From contig JAOZHZ010000005.1 of NCBI GenBank assembly GCA_026014615.1, positions 1 to 43,684 of the forward strand: 43,684 bases of DNA, read 5' to 3'. Shown here one piece after another: positions 32,558 through 41,160 of this stretch. Positions within the stretch are counted from its first letter, which is position 1. The number at the start of each line of letters is the position of its first letter. A program made the position numbers and the translations under genes. This stretch comes from Candidatus Bathyarchaeota archaeon (GTDB taxonomy: Archaea > Thermoproteota > Bathyarchaeia > Bathyarchaeales > Bathycorpusculaceae). The notes below the pieces were generated by a model, which worked only from the letters and a program-made list of their open reading frames with translations, ran no database searches and was not told where the DNA came from.

Positions 32558-33493
32558 ATGTCTGAACCAATCATACAAACCCATGAGCTAACCAAAACCT
32601 ATGGTCAGTTCACGGCAGTAAACCACCTAGATATAACTGTCAACAAAGGGGAGGTGGTGGGGCTTCTTGGCCAAAACGGGTCGGGAAAAACCACAACTTT
32701 TCTGATGTTGATGGGACTAAGCTTGCCTACTTCAGGCACCGCCACGGTCGCAGGATACGACGTCGTTCAAAACTCTAAAGCGGTAAGAACTGTTAGCGGG
32801 CTCTTACCTGACGGCGCAGGCTACTACGAGGACTTGTCGGCGAAGCAGAACCTCAACTACATCGGTCAACTAAACGACATACCGAAACTGGAGCGAGAAA
32901 AACGCATCACTGAAATGCTTGACGTGGTAGGCTTAACCAAAGTCTGCGACAAAAAGGTAGAGCAGTTCTCTAGAGGCATGAAACAACGGCTAGGCATCGC
33001 TGAAGTCTTGATGAAGAGACCCAAAGTTGCCTTCTTTGACGAACCCACAATCGGCTTAGACCCTCAAGGAACCAAAGACATACGTGACCTACTGCTCAAG
33101 CTGAACAAGGAACAAGGCATCACCATCGTTCTGTCATCCCACCTGCTACATGACGTTCAGCAAACCTGCCAAAAACTGCTCATAATCCGTGAAGGCAAAC
33201 TCATAGCTGCCGACACCATCGAAAACTTGTCCAACACGCTGCTAAGCAGAGAAGACTTAGTCATCGAGTTCGAGTTAACAAAGACCCCTGCTGAACTACT
33301 GCGGGAGCTTTCCACAATCAACGGCGTCACCGAGGTCAATCAAGAAAACCACAGACTTTACGTGCAGATGAGCTCCAACTTGGCTAGAGAAGTTTCAGAA
33401 ACCATTACGAAACATAAGTCGACGATTTTGTTGATGAAACCCAAAGAGTACAGCTTGGAAGAGATTTTCCTGCGGTACTACGAGGAGGACTAG
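32558..33493 (+). CDS. ABC transporter ATP-binding protein (ABC-2 type)
   Basis: The 311 residues show Walker A GQNGSGKT (38-45), the signature FSRGMKQR (137-144), Walker B KVAFFDEP (156-163) and the His switch (SSHLLHDV, H195). The C-terminal 90 residues form a small alpha/beta domain, as in ABC-2 exporters such as the NatA, CcmA and NosF families. GGGAGGAAAACAAA precedes the ATG. It ends with TAG, two bases before the permease ATG, so the pair is coupled. It powers export together with the permease at 33496. Confidence 0.93.
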   Translation: MSEPIIQTHELTKTYGQFTAVNHLDITVNKGEVVGLLGQNGSGKTTTFLMLMGLSLPTSGTATVAGYDVVQNSKAVRTVSGLLPDGAGYYEDLSAKQNLNYIGQLNDIPKLEREKRITEMLDVVGLTKVCDKKVEQFSRGMKQRLGIAEVLMKRPKVAFFDEPTIGLDPQGTKDIRDLLLKLNKEQGITIVLSSHLLHDVQQTCQKLLIIREGKLIAADTIENLSNTLLSREDLVIEFELTKTPAELLRELSTINGVTEVNQENHRLYVQMSSNLAREVSETITKHKSTILLMKPKEYSLEEIFLRYYEED

Positions 33494-33495
33494 CA

Positions 33496-34539
33496 ATGGC
33501 AAACTTCATGACTGTATGCCGAAAAGAACTTGGAGACCAGCTAGGCAGCAAACGCTACATCCTGCTCTTTGCTCTCATAGTTGTGTTGTCAGTGCTGTCA
33601 GCTTATCAGGGCGCCGCCTTCATCCGAGACAACCCAAACGCCAACTTCCTCGCTATCTTCACAGGCTCCCAATCTGGCTTCTCCTTCGTCACCTTGATGG
33701 TGTATTTTGGTCCCATCATCGGTTTATCCTTGGGCTTTGACGCCATAAACAAAGAACGCTCAACAGGCAGCCTTTCAGTGTTGCTTTCTCAACCGATATT
33801 CCGAGACTCCATCCTAAACGGCAAATTCCTCGCAGGCGTAGCGGCTTTGGCATTGTTGGCGGGCAGCACCGTTGGTATTATGGTTGGCATCGCAATTCCG
33901 CTTCTGGGCTTTGGACCCGCGCTGGCAGATGTTTCAAGAATAGCCGTTTTTGCGCTGTTCACGATACTATACTTGGCTTTCTGGCTTGCCCTTAGTCTGT
34001 TGTTTTCAACAGTCATCAAGAAGACTACCTCATCGGTCTTAGCGGCCATCTCCACGTGGCTTGTCTTCGCGTTCATCATTGCCATCATAGCCTCGCTTGT
34101 CGCTGGCGCCGCGGCGCCCGTTTCGTCGCCCACAGGATTCGCTACCGTAACCATTCAGGGAAACAGAACAGATATGTTTGGAGGTAACGTTTCGTTTGCG
34201 GGAGATAATGGATTCCAGTTTACTCCGCCTAACCAAACCGAAACTTCAGATTTCATTCAGCAACAGCAAACCCATGACTCCATCGAATCCGCTATTCAAA
34301 GCATCTCTCCAACGTACCTGTATAACCAGGCAGCCTCAACAATCTTGGGAACCCGCACGGGATCGTCTTCAATTGGTTTAATTGACGTCGGGTCTGGAAC
34401 GCCTTTCCGCTCACTTGGAACAACACAAAGCATTGCCTCTTGCTGGCCACAAGTCACAGCCATAGCTGTTTGTACTGTTGCGTGCTTTGTTGCGGCTTAC
34501 ATGCTGTTCTTGCGTCGAGAAATCCGAGCAGGAGGATAA
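33496..34539 (+). CDS. ABC-2 type permease
   Basis: This is a 347-residue permease of the ABC2_membrane_2 kind: an N-terminal cytosolic start (MTVCRKELGDQLGSKRYI), a first helix, SFVTLMVYFGPIIGLSLGFDAINKERSTGSLSVLLSQP (the family's E-x-x-x-GSL coupling region), helices in the middle, a roughly 100-residue outside loop (about 205-305), and a last helix followed by RREIRAGG. The large loop may contact the two surface proteins upstream. It comes right after the ATPase and is the last gene of the run; T-runs follow the stop. Relatives export lipids, antibiotics, copper-enzyme parts or ions, so the substrate cannot be told. Confidence 0.9.
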   Translation: MANFMTVCRKELGDQLGSKRYILLFALIVVLSVLSAYQGAAFIRDNPNANFLAIFTGSQSGFSFVTLMVYFGPIIGLSLGFDAINKERSTGSLSVLLSQPIFRDSILNGKFLAGVAALALLAGSTVGIMVGIAIPLLGFGPALADVSRIAVFALFTILYLAFWLALSLLFSTVIKKTTSSVLAAISTWLVFAFIIAIIASLVAGAAAPVSSPTGFATVTIQGNRTDMFGGNVSFAGDNGFQFTPPNQTETSDFIQQQQTHDSIESAIQSISPTYLYNQAASTILGTRTGSSSIGLIDVGSGTPFRSLGTTQSIASCWPQVTAIAVCTVACFVAAYMLFLRREIRAGG

Positions 34540-34548
34540 ACTCCAAAA

Positions 34549-34576
34549 GTTTCTTTTTTTTAAAAAATTTTTTCCC
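34549..34576 (+). terminator. Double T-tract after the ABC operon
   Basis: T8 (34554-34561) and T6 (34568-34573), separated by A6, can fold into an A/T hairpin. This follows the permease stop by about ten bases and is a likely transcript end. The rest of the gap to 34783 shows no gene. Confidence 0.6.
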
Positions 34577-34782
34577 TTGAGATAGAAGTGATTTAATTTG
34601 TTAAGAAAAGCTGATGTGAATAAAGAAATACCGCAAATTAAAATGCAAGAAACCATATTGGGCGGCTATGGTGCTTGCTCAACCCGTAACCTTTCACACA
34701 TGGATTTCTTCACAATCCCCCAATTTGCTCTTTCAGAAAAAAGCTTGTTAATATCGAAAAATAACAAACAGGAGGTTCCTTA

Positions 34783-36036
34783 ATGGAAGAGGCACCTGCT
34801 GATTTTCCAGAGGTTTCACAGCAGCCGCAGCCTTCCCAGCAAACGAATCAGCCTAAAAAAGCCAAACGGTTCCCCGTTCTGGTTTTGGCGGCGATTCTTT
34901 TGGTTGGGTTAATTGGGGGCGGCTTAATTGGTTACTCGCTGAGTTACGCAACCTTTAACGGGCGAATTAACGATTTGCAGGTGCAACTGCAGAATCTGCC
35001 CACGAACGCAACTTATGTTTCTTACCCGAACATGTCGTATCTGTTGGGTGATAACGTGTCGCTTGCTGCATTGTACAGCCAAGTTCAACAGTCTGTGGTT
35101 GTTATTCAGGACTTTGTTCCGCAGTACAGCTTCTTTGGACTGGTAGGGTATGCACAGCAGCAGGGCTCAGGGTTCGTAACCCTCGTCGACGACCAGCCAG
35201 TCATCGTCACCAATAACCATGTGGTACAAAACGCAGTTAACGTAACCGTGACGTTTGGGAACGGAGATAGCTACCCTGCAACCGTTCTGGGAACTGACCC
35301 GCAGGCTGACCTTGCCGTTTTAGCCATAGACGGAGACTCCGTTGACTTGCAGCCTCTAACCCTTGTCAGTTCCTCAAGCCTCCAAGTCGGTGACCCCGTG
35401 GTTGCTGTGGGTTCGCCGTATGGTTTGTCGGGAACCTTAACCACAGGCGTTGTAAGCTCTTTAGGCAGAACCATAACCGAAACCGACGGCACCCAAAACG
35501 GGGGCATAAACATCCCTGACGTGATTCAGACCAGCACCGCCATCAACCCTGGCAATTCAGGTGGACCCCTCATCAACTACCGCGGTGAAGTCGTAGGTAT
35601 AACCACTGCTGCAGTCAGCAACTCCGAGGGGCTGGGCTTTGCGATTCCGTCTGAGACGATTATACGTGAGCTTTCCGCGCTTGTCAACACGGGCTCATAT
35701 GATCAGCATCCGACGATAAACGCTGTAGGTACAGACATGAATTATCAGATTGCGCAGGCAGTTGGCGTGGATGTCACGTATGGGTGGCTGGTGGAGTCGG
35801 TTTCGGTTCAGAACGGGCTGGAAGGCGGCAACAAACAGGTTACTGTTTTGGGTTCGCAGATAGTCACAGGCGGCGACATAATAATCGGCATCGGCGGCAC
35901 AAGAATCGCTAACACCGACGACCTGCTGGCTTATCTAGAGCGGCATACGCTGCCGGGGCAAACCGTGGACTTCACCGTTATACGCGATGGACAGACCCAA
36001 ACGGTGTCCGTGACCATCGGCAAACTCTCCACATAA
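34783..36036 (+). CDS. HtrA/DegP-like serine protease with PDZ domain
   Basis: The 417-residue protein has a cytosolic Pro/Gln-rich start, one membrane helix (about 31-56), a trypsin-like domain with the catalytic triad His146 (TNNHVV), Asp176 (PQADLAVL) and Ser259 (NPGNSGGP), and a C-terminal PDZ domain (VTYGWLVESV, GDIIIGIGGTRI, TDDLLAYLERH). It most likely degrades or refolds damaged proteins at the outer face of the membrane. Unusually clear AGGAGGTT stands nine bases before ATG 34783. The gene stands alone between the ABC operon and the adenine-salvage operon, with T-tracts on both sides. Confidence 0.92.
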   Translation: MEEAPADFPEVSQQPQPSQQTNQPKKAKRFPVLVLAAILLVGLIGGGLIGYSLSYATFNGRINDLQVQLQNLPTNATYVSYPNMSYLLGDNVSLAALYSQVQQSVVVIQDFVPQYSFFGLVGYAQQQGSGFVTLVDDQPVIVTNNHVVQNAVNVTVTFGNGDSYPATVLGTDPQADLAVLAIDGDSVDLQPLTLVSSSSLQVGDPVVAVGSPYGLSGTLTTGVVSSLGRTITETDGTQNGGINIPDVIQTSTAINPGNSGGPLINYRGEVVGITTAAVSNSEGLGFAIPSETIIRELSALVNTGSYDQHPTINAVGTDMNYQIAQAVGVDVTYGWLVESVSVQNGLEGGNKQVTVLGSQIVTGGDIIIGIGGTRIANTDDLLAYLERHTLPGQTVDFTVIRDGQTQTVSVTIGKLST

Positions 36037-36038
36037 AC

Positions 36039-36062
36039 TCTTTTTTCTTCCCTTTTTTTCCT
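36039..36062 (+). terminator. T-rich tract after the HtrA gene
   Basis: T6 and T7 runs separated by CTTCCC begin four bases past the stop at 36036, the usual archaeal terminator form. The next promoter begins just beyond. Confidence 0.6.
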
Positions 36063-36086
36063 TTGTTGTTTATGTGGGCGTCGCTA

Positions 36087-36096
36087 TTTTTATAAG
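36087..36096 (+). promoter_or_regulatory. TATA box of the mtnP-apt operon
   Basis: TTTTTATAAG is centred about 29 bases before ATG 36121, and no ribosome site follows, so the transcript is probably leaderless. Confidence 0.6.
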
Positions 36097-36120
36097 GTCA
36101 AACTTCTGATTAACGGTTTT

Positions 36121-36906
36121 ATGCAAGCCGAAATCGGAATTATCGGAGGAACAGGTCTTTACGACCCCAACTTACTCAAGAACATTCAAGAAGTAGAAGT
36201 CAACACCCCTTACGGTGCCCCCTCAGACGCGTTTACCATAGGCGATTTAAACGGGCGGCGAGTGGCTTTTTTGGCGCGTCACGGACGCAAACACACCATT
36301 CGACCCACAGACGTGAACAGCCGCGCAAACATGTACGCCTTCAAGAAACTGGGTGTAACACGGGTTCTCGCAGTCTCCACCGTGGGTTCCCTGCGCGAAG
36401 AATACAAACCCGGCGAGTTAGCCTTCGTAGACCAGTTTATTGACCGCACAACTAAACGGGAGCAGTCCTTCTACACGCAGGACAAAGTCTGCCACATAAC
36501 TGTCGCGGAGCCCATGTGCCCCGAAGTGCGAAAAGTCCTTTTGGATGTTGCTGAAAAAACGGGAATTGCCGCTCACCCAACAGGAACTTACGTGTGCATT
36601 GAGGGTCCACGGTTTTCCACTAAGGCGGAGTCTCGGATGTTTCAGATGTGGGGCGCTGACGTGGTTGGCATGACTATGGTTCCTGAGTGTGTTGTTGCCC
36701 GCGAAGCTGAATTGTGTTATGCTTCAACTGCTATGATTACGGATTATGACTGCTGGAAGGATCATCCTGTTACAGTTGAGGAAGTCGTTTCCACCATGAA
36801 GGCAAACGTGGAAAAAGTCAAACAAATCATTCTGGGCGCGGTAGCGGCGTTGCCCAAAGAACGCAGCTGTGAATGCTCCTCCGCCTTAAAGAATGCATTA
36901 ATTTAG
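36121..36906 (+). CDS. mtnP: S-methyl-5'-thioadenosine phosphorylase
   Basis: The 261 residues follow the MTAP/PNP fold closely: EIGIIGGTGLYD, TPYGAPSDAF, ARHGRKHTIRPTDVNSRANMYA, TVGSLREEYKPGELAFVDQFIDRT, CIEGPRFSTKAESRMF and the substrate-binding MTMVPECVVAREAELCYAS, then TDYDCWKDH. The enzyme splits methylthioadenosine with phosphate to adenine and methylthioribose phosphate, part of methionine salvage. Some archaeal members prefer methylthioinosine, but the adjacent apt gene argues for adenine as product. The C-terminus has a Cys pair (CECSS), as in thermophilic archaeal MTAPs with stabilising disulfides. Confidence 0.93.
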   Translation: MQAEIGIIGGTGLYDPNLLKNIQEVEVNTPYGAPSDAFTIGDLNGRRVAFLARHGRKHTIRPTDVNSRANMYAFKKLGVTRVLAVSTVGSLREEYKPGELAFVDQFIDRTTKREQSFYTQDKVCHITVAEPMCPEVRKVLLDVAEKTGIAAHPTGTYVCIEGPRFSTKAESRMFQMWGADVVGMTMVPECVVAREAELCYASTAMITDYDCWKDHPVTVEEVVSTMKANVEKVKQIILGAVAALPKERSCECSSALKNALI

Positions 36907-36918
36907 GAGATATAAGAG

Positions 36919-37443
36919 TTGGATTTAAAAGCAAAAATTAGACGATTTCCAGAGTTTAAGGGAGTAGTTTTCTGGGACATACTGCCCCTGCTTAAAGACG
37001 AGGCTGCCTTCAAAGAAGCCATAGACAAACTTGCTGAGCATTACAAAGGCAAAAACATAGATGTCATCGCTTCCAACGAGGCAAGAGGCTTCATAATCGG
37101 TGCACCGCTGGCTTACGCTTTGGGTGTAGGGTTCGTGCCTATCCGTAAAAAGGGTAAATTGCCCGGTAAATGTGAACCTTTGACGTACCAGAAAGAATAC
37201 GAAGCCGACACCATTGAAATTCAGGCGGACGCAATCAAGGCTGGCGAAAAAGTTTTGCTCATCGACGATTTGCTGGCTACAGGCGGCACCGTCAAAGCCA
37301 ACATCGACTTAGTTGAGAAACTCGGCGGAGAAGTTGTAAGCTTAGGTTTCTTGATTGAGTTGGATTACTGTGGCGGTCGTAAACTGCTGGGCGACAAGCA
37401 CGAGATTTTCTCGCTCATCAGATACGAAACCCCCGACCCATAA
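36919..37443 (+). CDS. apt: Adenine phosphoribosyltransferase
   Basis: At 174 residues it has the length and motifs of Apt: FKGVVFWDILPLLKD at the start, NEARGFIIGAPLAYALGVGFVPIRKKGKLPG, YQKEYEADTIEIQADAI and the PRPP-binding VLLIDDLLATGGT (113-125). It joins adenine to PRPP to give AMP and so recycles the adenine released by the gene before it, 12 bases upstream. Start TTG 36919 is set by AGGAGAT eight bases before it. It ends convergent to an OB-fold gene with a short T-rich gap between. Confidence 0.92.
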   Translation: MDLKAKIRRFPEFKGVVFWDILPLLKDEAAFKEAIDKLAEHYKGKNIDVIASNEARGFIIGAPLAYALGVGFVPIRKKGKLPGKCEPLTYQKEYEADTIEIQADAIKAGEKVLLIDDLLATGGTVKANIDLVEKLGGEVVSLGFLIELDYCGGRKLLGDKHEIFSLIRYETPDP

Positions 37444-37479
37444 GGTTGGAAGAAAACTCCCCTTCATTCTTCCCTTTTT

Positions 37480-38124
37480 CTACTGTTCTAAAAACACGGA
37501 TTTTTCTTTTTCAGTTTGGGCGTCTATTACTTTTAGTGTACCCTTGGTACCCATCGTCAACTGCTTAGAGCCCCGGAACTGGGTTACTGATACATCCTCA
37601 AGTTCTATATGGTCCCCCTTAGATATAGTATCCACCTGTTCCCTCCACAAGCACAAGTTGATTTCTCCTGTTTCGTCTTTAATGAGCGCTTTTGCCATGC
37701 GGATTCGGTTCCCGTATCTGGTATTGACGTATGTGGGTTTGGAAACGGTTAGAACTTCAGCCTTGAGGTTGACGTGGGTAGCTCCGACTTTGAGGTCTTC
37801 AATTTCCCTGTATTTGCTTCCCTCAGTTTCTTCGGGTTTGAAGCTTTGAACCATCTCGGTTTCCATGAAGTTCCTGATGGGGTTTCTTTGTTTCTCCAAG
37901 AACTCCTCGGAGACTGGGAACTGAGAAACCACTTGGTCACCTTCTCGTATCAAGAAGTAAATTTTGTCGTCGATTTTTCCACGGCACTCAACGTTTAGGT
38001 CGCCGCATTTGGCTTTTCCCATTTCTCCTGCCGCGAGCAATGCACAAAACAGCATATCTGGGTGAATATCATACTTCACGGTAATAAACGCCAAATATTC
38101 GCCTTCTGCTTTTTTACGTTTCAT
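37480..38124 (-). CDS. OB-fold nucleic-acid-binding protein (RPA/SSB-like)
   Basis: The C-terminal half (about residues 105-205 from the chosen start) is a single OB fold of the archaeal RPA type: EDLKVGATHVNLKAEVLTV, TRYGNRIRMAKALIKDETG, INLCLWREQVDTISKGDHIELEDVSVTQF, KQLTMGTKGTLKVI. Such domains bind single-stranded DNA or RNA. The N-terminal 100 residues are not recognised and include a KCGDLNVECRGK strand pair. ATG 38124 is chosen because GGAGGTGA lies ten bases before it; the frame is open to 38214 without one. It could act in repair or RNA metabolism. Confidence 0.82.
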   Translation of the reverse strand: MKRKKAEGEYLAFITVKYDIHPDMLFCALLAAGEMGKAKCGDLNVECRGKIDDKIYFLIREGDQVVSQFPVSEEFLEKQRNPIRNFMETEMVQSFKPEETEGSKYREIEDLKVGATHVNLKAEVLTVSKPTYVNTRYGNRIRMAKALIKDETGEINLCLWREQVDTISKGDHIELEDVSVTQFRGSKQLTMGTKGTLKVIDAQTEKEKSVFLEQ

Positions 38125-38352
38125 TCTTTCTTTTTCACCTCCAATACTTGTGTGTGAAGCCCAAGTTTTACGAGGAATCGTCTGGTTCTGTATTCGGAAA
38201 TTAGTGTTCTCCAAGGTGCAGCCTCAACTCAGAGGAAAACCAGAATCAAGTCCCAAACTTAACTTCTTACTTGTACTTTGGTAAACAGAATATATTAATA
38301 TAGTTGTGGAAAAGTTGGTTTTTGAATGTTATTTGTGCTGTTTTTGCGGTTT

Positions 38353-38952
38353 TTAGGAAGCGTTAGACTGATTTGTGTAGTAGTAGAAACGGACTGGGGC
38401 GATGCTTAGGCGTTTGTACTGTTGATATTGTTCTTGTTTGTTTCTATTTGTAAAAGCAAATGTGGATATGGCTTCCCACAGGAAAACCCACCCGCCTATG
38501 CTTATGGCGTCAACTAAGGTTGCGAAGACCAAGTTGCCCATGACTTGCGCCTGAAGCGTATACGATGTAAACAGCAGCATCAAAGAAGCCAAAACGTAGA
38601 CTGCGCTTTTTTGGTACGAGCTGCGTATTTCTCTTTGCAGCGAACTTCGTACGAATGTGAAATAGGTTTTTAGCCCTGCTTTTATGCGGTCTTCCTTTTC
38701 TACATCTTGCTTTTCTTGGAAAACGTTGAACTGCAGAAGGATGTCATATTGGCGTGGTATATCCGAGGAGGACTCCTCCAAAAAAACCCGCAAGTCGTAG
38801 TCTAAATCTCTTCTTCGCCAAGGCGCTGAATCTAACTCGTTGAAAACGTCGGGGTATTTGTCGAGGGCTATGCCGATTATGAAGGCACCTGTCTCTTTGT
38901 CGCGTTCGTAAAGGCGTTCTAAGGTTTTGGCGTCTCGACGGTCCCGCTTCAT
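38353..38952 (-). CDS. Conserved membrane protein, two helices, unknown role
   Basis: From ATG 38952 it encodes 199 residues. The soluble N-terminal part contains LYERDKETGAFIIGIALDKYPDVFNELDSAPWRRRDLD, a block seen in a family of uncharacterised proteins in bacteria and archaea, then FLEESSSDIPRQYDI. Two helices (about 120-142 and 147-168) and a polar, Tyr-rich C-terminus follow. The family has no known function; the two-helix hairpin suggests anchoring of the cytosolic part. A start at 38994 is open but not supported. It is separate from its neighbours by more than 70 bases on each side. Confidence 0.68.
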   Translation of the reverse strand: MKRDRRDAKTLERLYERDKETGAFIIGIALDKYPDVFNELDSAPWRRRDLDYDLRVFLEESSSDIPRQYDILLQFNVFQEKQDVEKEDRIKAGLKTYFTFVRSSLQREIRSSYQKSAVYVLASLMLLFTSYTLQAQVMGNLVFATLVDAISIGGWVFLWEAISTFAFTNRNKQEQYQQYKRLSIAPVRFYYYTNQSNAS

Positions 38953-39030
38953 AGGTAAAGAATGAACAGAACTGCATATATGCACTGCCATCAACTTCGA
39001 AAAGCAAGCAAGAGGGCGTGGTTTGTGCGT

Positions 39031-39285
39031 TTACGTCTTCTTTTTGATGGGTTTGTAAATTATCGCTAAATTATCCTCTATTTTTAGAGCTAATCCATGT
39101 TTTTGCAGGATGTCCCGCATGCACTCTTTGGCGTGGTCATCGATGGGTGCTTTTATGTGCAGCTGGTAGCCCTGCGATAGCAAATTCGATGCTTTGGGCG
39201 ACGCAAGCGAAAGGTATACGCCGTCAAAAATTTCGCAGTTGTCAAGAATTTCTCGCAGAATCAAGACTGCTTCAGTTCTATCCAA
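39031..39285 (-). CDS. Small uncharacterised protein
   Basis: The 84-residue protein, alternating helix and strand (ILREILDNCEIFDGVYLSLA, QGYQLHIKAPIDDHAKECMRDILQKHG, IEDNLAIIYKP), reads like a small alpha/beta fold. It is not recognised. TTG 39285 follows GGTG and a TATA-like AAAATATAAAC at 39321-39331, so it appears to have its own promoter. A strand-helix-strand layout with a basic end is often seen in small adaptor proteins, but nothing more can be said. Confidence 0.6.
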   Translation of the reverse strand: MDRTEAVLILREILDNCEIFDGVYLSLASPKASNLLSQGYQLHIKAPIDDHAKECMRDILQKHGLALKIEDNLAIIYKPIKKKT

Positions 39286-39369
39286 AAAGACACCAATAAA
39301 AAATTGAGTGCCCGCTGGTAAAAGAGTTTATATTTTAACAAGAAACGACCCAAGAAAGACACGCATGCA

Positions 39370-39485
39370 CCCCTTTTCTGCCTTTTTCACCCTTTTTCTG
39401 CCTTTTCTAGCCGTGAACTGAGCCCAAATCAACCGCAGAATTGAAAAAGCACCCCAAAACGGGCTTTCAAGAAAAGGGGGAGATA
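39370..39485 (-). repeat. Dispersed 3'-flank repeat, copy 2
   Basis: This is the partner of 21421-21550. CCCCTTTTCT (39370-39379) is the exact complement of AGAAAAGGGG (39470-39479), so the copy is bounded by perfect 10-base inverted repeats, about 110 bases overall. The core at 39409-39485 matches copy 1 at about 85 percent by eye. It ends 23 bases past the stop of the methylthiotransferase gene, in the same orientation relative to that gene as copy 1. A MITE-like element or a conserved 3'-end structure are both possible. Confidence 0.72.
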
Positions 39486-39507
39486 GAAGAAAAAACTCCG
39501 AAAAGTT

Positions 39508-40794
39508 CTACTGCGTTTCTGCCGTTAAGTGGGTGGAAAACGCTTTGACAACCTGAACCTTTATGGTCTTGCCAAGCAAATCTTTGTTGCTTTTCACGGC
39601 CACTGGTTTGTAAGCGAAGTTTCTGCCAATCCATGTCCCCTCAACTTTGCCTTTTTCGTCCACAAGGATTTCGCCGCTCCAGCCAACCCAACGTAGGTTC
39701 CGTTCCAACGCCACCTGCTTAGCCACCTTGGCTGCTTCTGTGCTTCGGCGTTTAATCTCGACCTTATCCACCGCGTCGCTGTGCATTTGCCACGCTGCTG
39801 TTTGGGGTCGCGCAAAAAACTTGGAAACATTCACCACATCAGGCGAAACTTCCCTAAGCAGCTTCAGGGTGTTTTCAAACGCTGGTGCGGTTTCGCCTGG
39901 AAAACCACAGATAACGTCTGTGTTGACGGTGATTTCTGGGAAAGCCTTGCGGAACGCCGCCACGGTTTGCTTGAATTCTGCTGCCGTGTGGAACCGTTGC
40001 ATACGCCGCAAAACCTTGTCGTCGCCGCTTTGCACGGGCAGATGTATAAACTTGAAAACCTTCGGGCTGCTGTATGTTTCGATAAGTTGGTCACGGAATG
40101 GGGTGATCAAATTCGGGGTCATCATGCCCACGCGAACCCGAAAATCCCCCTTAACCGAGACAACCGCCGTTAACAGTTCTGCGAGGTTGGTGCCGATTTC
40201 TCTGCCGTAGCAGGCAGTATCCTGTGATGTTACCCAGAACTCTTTGGCTCCAGCAGCAACGTCGTGTTTGAAGCGTTCCACGACTTCGGTTATGCTGTAA
40301 CTGCGCAGGTGCCCCCGCGCGTTTACTACGCAGCAGAATGCACAGGAACCTAAACAACCGTAATTCACGGGAACCACGCTCACCACGGGATTTGTCTGAA
40401 TTCGCGGGAGATTCAGCGGGGGCATGGCGGTTAATGCGTCTTCAAGCTGTGTCACGGTTTCGCCGTTCAAAACCCGTTGTACAACTTGTACGATGCTTTC
40501 GCCCGCGGCTGGACCCACTACGGCGTCAAAACGGACTTCCCGCAGCAACCGTTCAAAGCTGACAAGCGGCAAACAGCCTGCGACCACAACTTTCTTGGTT
40601 GGTGGGATGCGTTTTAGGGCGTCAATTATGCGGTTTTCGGTTGGTCCTTTGACTGCGCAGCTGTTGTAGATGATTACGTCTGCGTCTGTTTCTGAATCTG
40701 TTAAGCGGTAGCCTGCGTTGGCTAGGCAGCCTGAGAGGACTTGGCTGTCGGCTGTGTTTGCGCTGCATCCGAAGCTTCGAACGTACGTTTTCAT
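39508..40794 (-). CDS. tRNA-t6A37 methylthiotransferase (MiaB family, archaeal type)
   Basis: The 428 residues carry the N-terminal UPF0004 domain with three cluster-binding Cys (C10 in SFGCSAN, C46 in NSCAVKG, C74 in VAGCLP), a radical-SAM domain with C147-x3-C151-x2-C154 (GCLGSCAFC), then IHLPVQSGDDKVLRRMQR and VNTDVICGFPGET, and a C-terminal TRAM domain. This matches the e-MtaB/CDKAL1-like group, which adds a methylthio group to t6A at position 37 of tRNAs reading ANN codons, using two iron-sulfur clusters and SAM. ATG 40794 gives the standard opening MKTYVRSFGC. A dispersed repeat follows its stop. Confidence 0.9.
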   Translation of the reverse strand: MKTYVRSFGCSANTADSQVLSGCLANAGYRLTDSETDADVIIYNSCAVKGPTENRIIDALKRIPPTKKVVVAGCLPLVSFERLLREVRFDAVVGPAAGESIVQVVQRVLNGETVTQLEDALTAMPPLNLPRIQTNPVVSVVPVNYGCLGSCAFCCVVNARGHLRSYSITEVVERFKHDVAAGAKEFWVTSQDTACYGREIGTNLAELLTAVVSVKGDFRVRVGMMTPNLITPFRDQLIETYSSPKVFKFIHLPVQSGDDKVLRRMQRFHTAAEFKQTVAAFRKAFPEITVNTDVICGFPGETAPAFENTLKLLREVSPDVVNVSKFFARPQTAAWQMHSDAVDKVEIKRRSTEAAKVAKQVALERNLRWVGWSGEILVDEKGKVEGTWIGRNFAYKPVAVKSNKDLLGKTIKVQVVKAFSTHLTAETQ

Positions 40795-40910
40795 GGTGGG
40801 TCATCTGTTGTTGGGTTTTAGAAATGTGGGTATTGGATAAAAACGTGCAGGTTGCCGGTGTGCATATTATACATGAAGCTGCAACATACCTGATGATAAG
40901 CTTATAAGCA

Positions 40911-40931
40911 CTGTAACAAACATGTTTACAG
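40911..40931. promoter_or_regulatory. Nested palindrome before the RHH gene pair
   Basis: CTGTAA (40911-40916) and TTACAG (40926-40931) flank the perfect 10-base palindrome AAACATGTTT (40918-40927). A TATA-like GATATATAC follows at about 40946-40954, some 50 bases before the ribbon-helix-helix gene. Such proteins often bind inverted repeats at their own promoter, so this may be an autoregulatory site. The divergent methylthiotransferase gene starts at 40794. Confidence 0.5.
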
Positions 40932-41004
40932 CATATTTAATGCATGATATATACGAGTATAGGTCAGGAAAGGCAGTTGATTATTCATTGAGGGATAAGC
41001 CAGC

Positions 41005-41160
41005 ATGAAATTAATTACTCTGTATTTACCTGAAACGTACATAAAAGCTTTGGACCAGTTGGTTGACGAATGCTTCTATCCGAACCGTGCAGAAGCAATT
41101 CGTGTCGCCATCCGGGACATGATAAGCACTGAAGTTTGGAGGAGAAAAGGCGTTGACTAA
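41005..41160 (+). CDS. Ribbon-helix-helix (CopG-like) regulator, 51 residues
   Basis: MKLITLYLPETYIKALDQLV is the beta-strand and first helix of the ribbon-helix-helix fold, then DECFYPNRAEAIRVAIRDMI supplies the turn (PNRAEAIR) and second helix. This is the common archaeal RHH miniprotein type, similar in form to the cell-division regulator CdrS of haloarchaea, though that role cannot be assumed here. It binds DNA as a dimer. GAGGGAT lies upstream of ATG 41005. The stop overlaps the start of the next gene by eight bases, so the two genes form an operon, and a palindrome lies in the promoter. Confidence 0.82.
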   Translation: MKLITLYLPETYIKALDQLVDECFYPNRAEAIRVAIRDMISTEVWRRKGVD

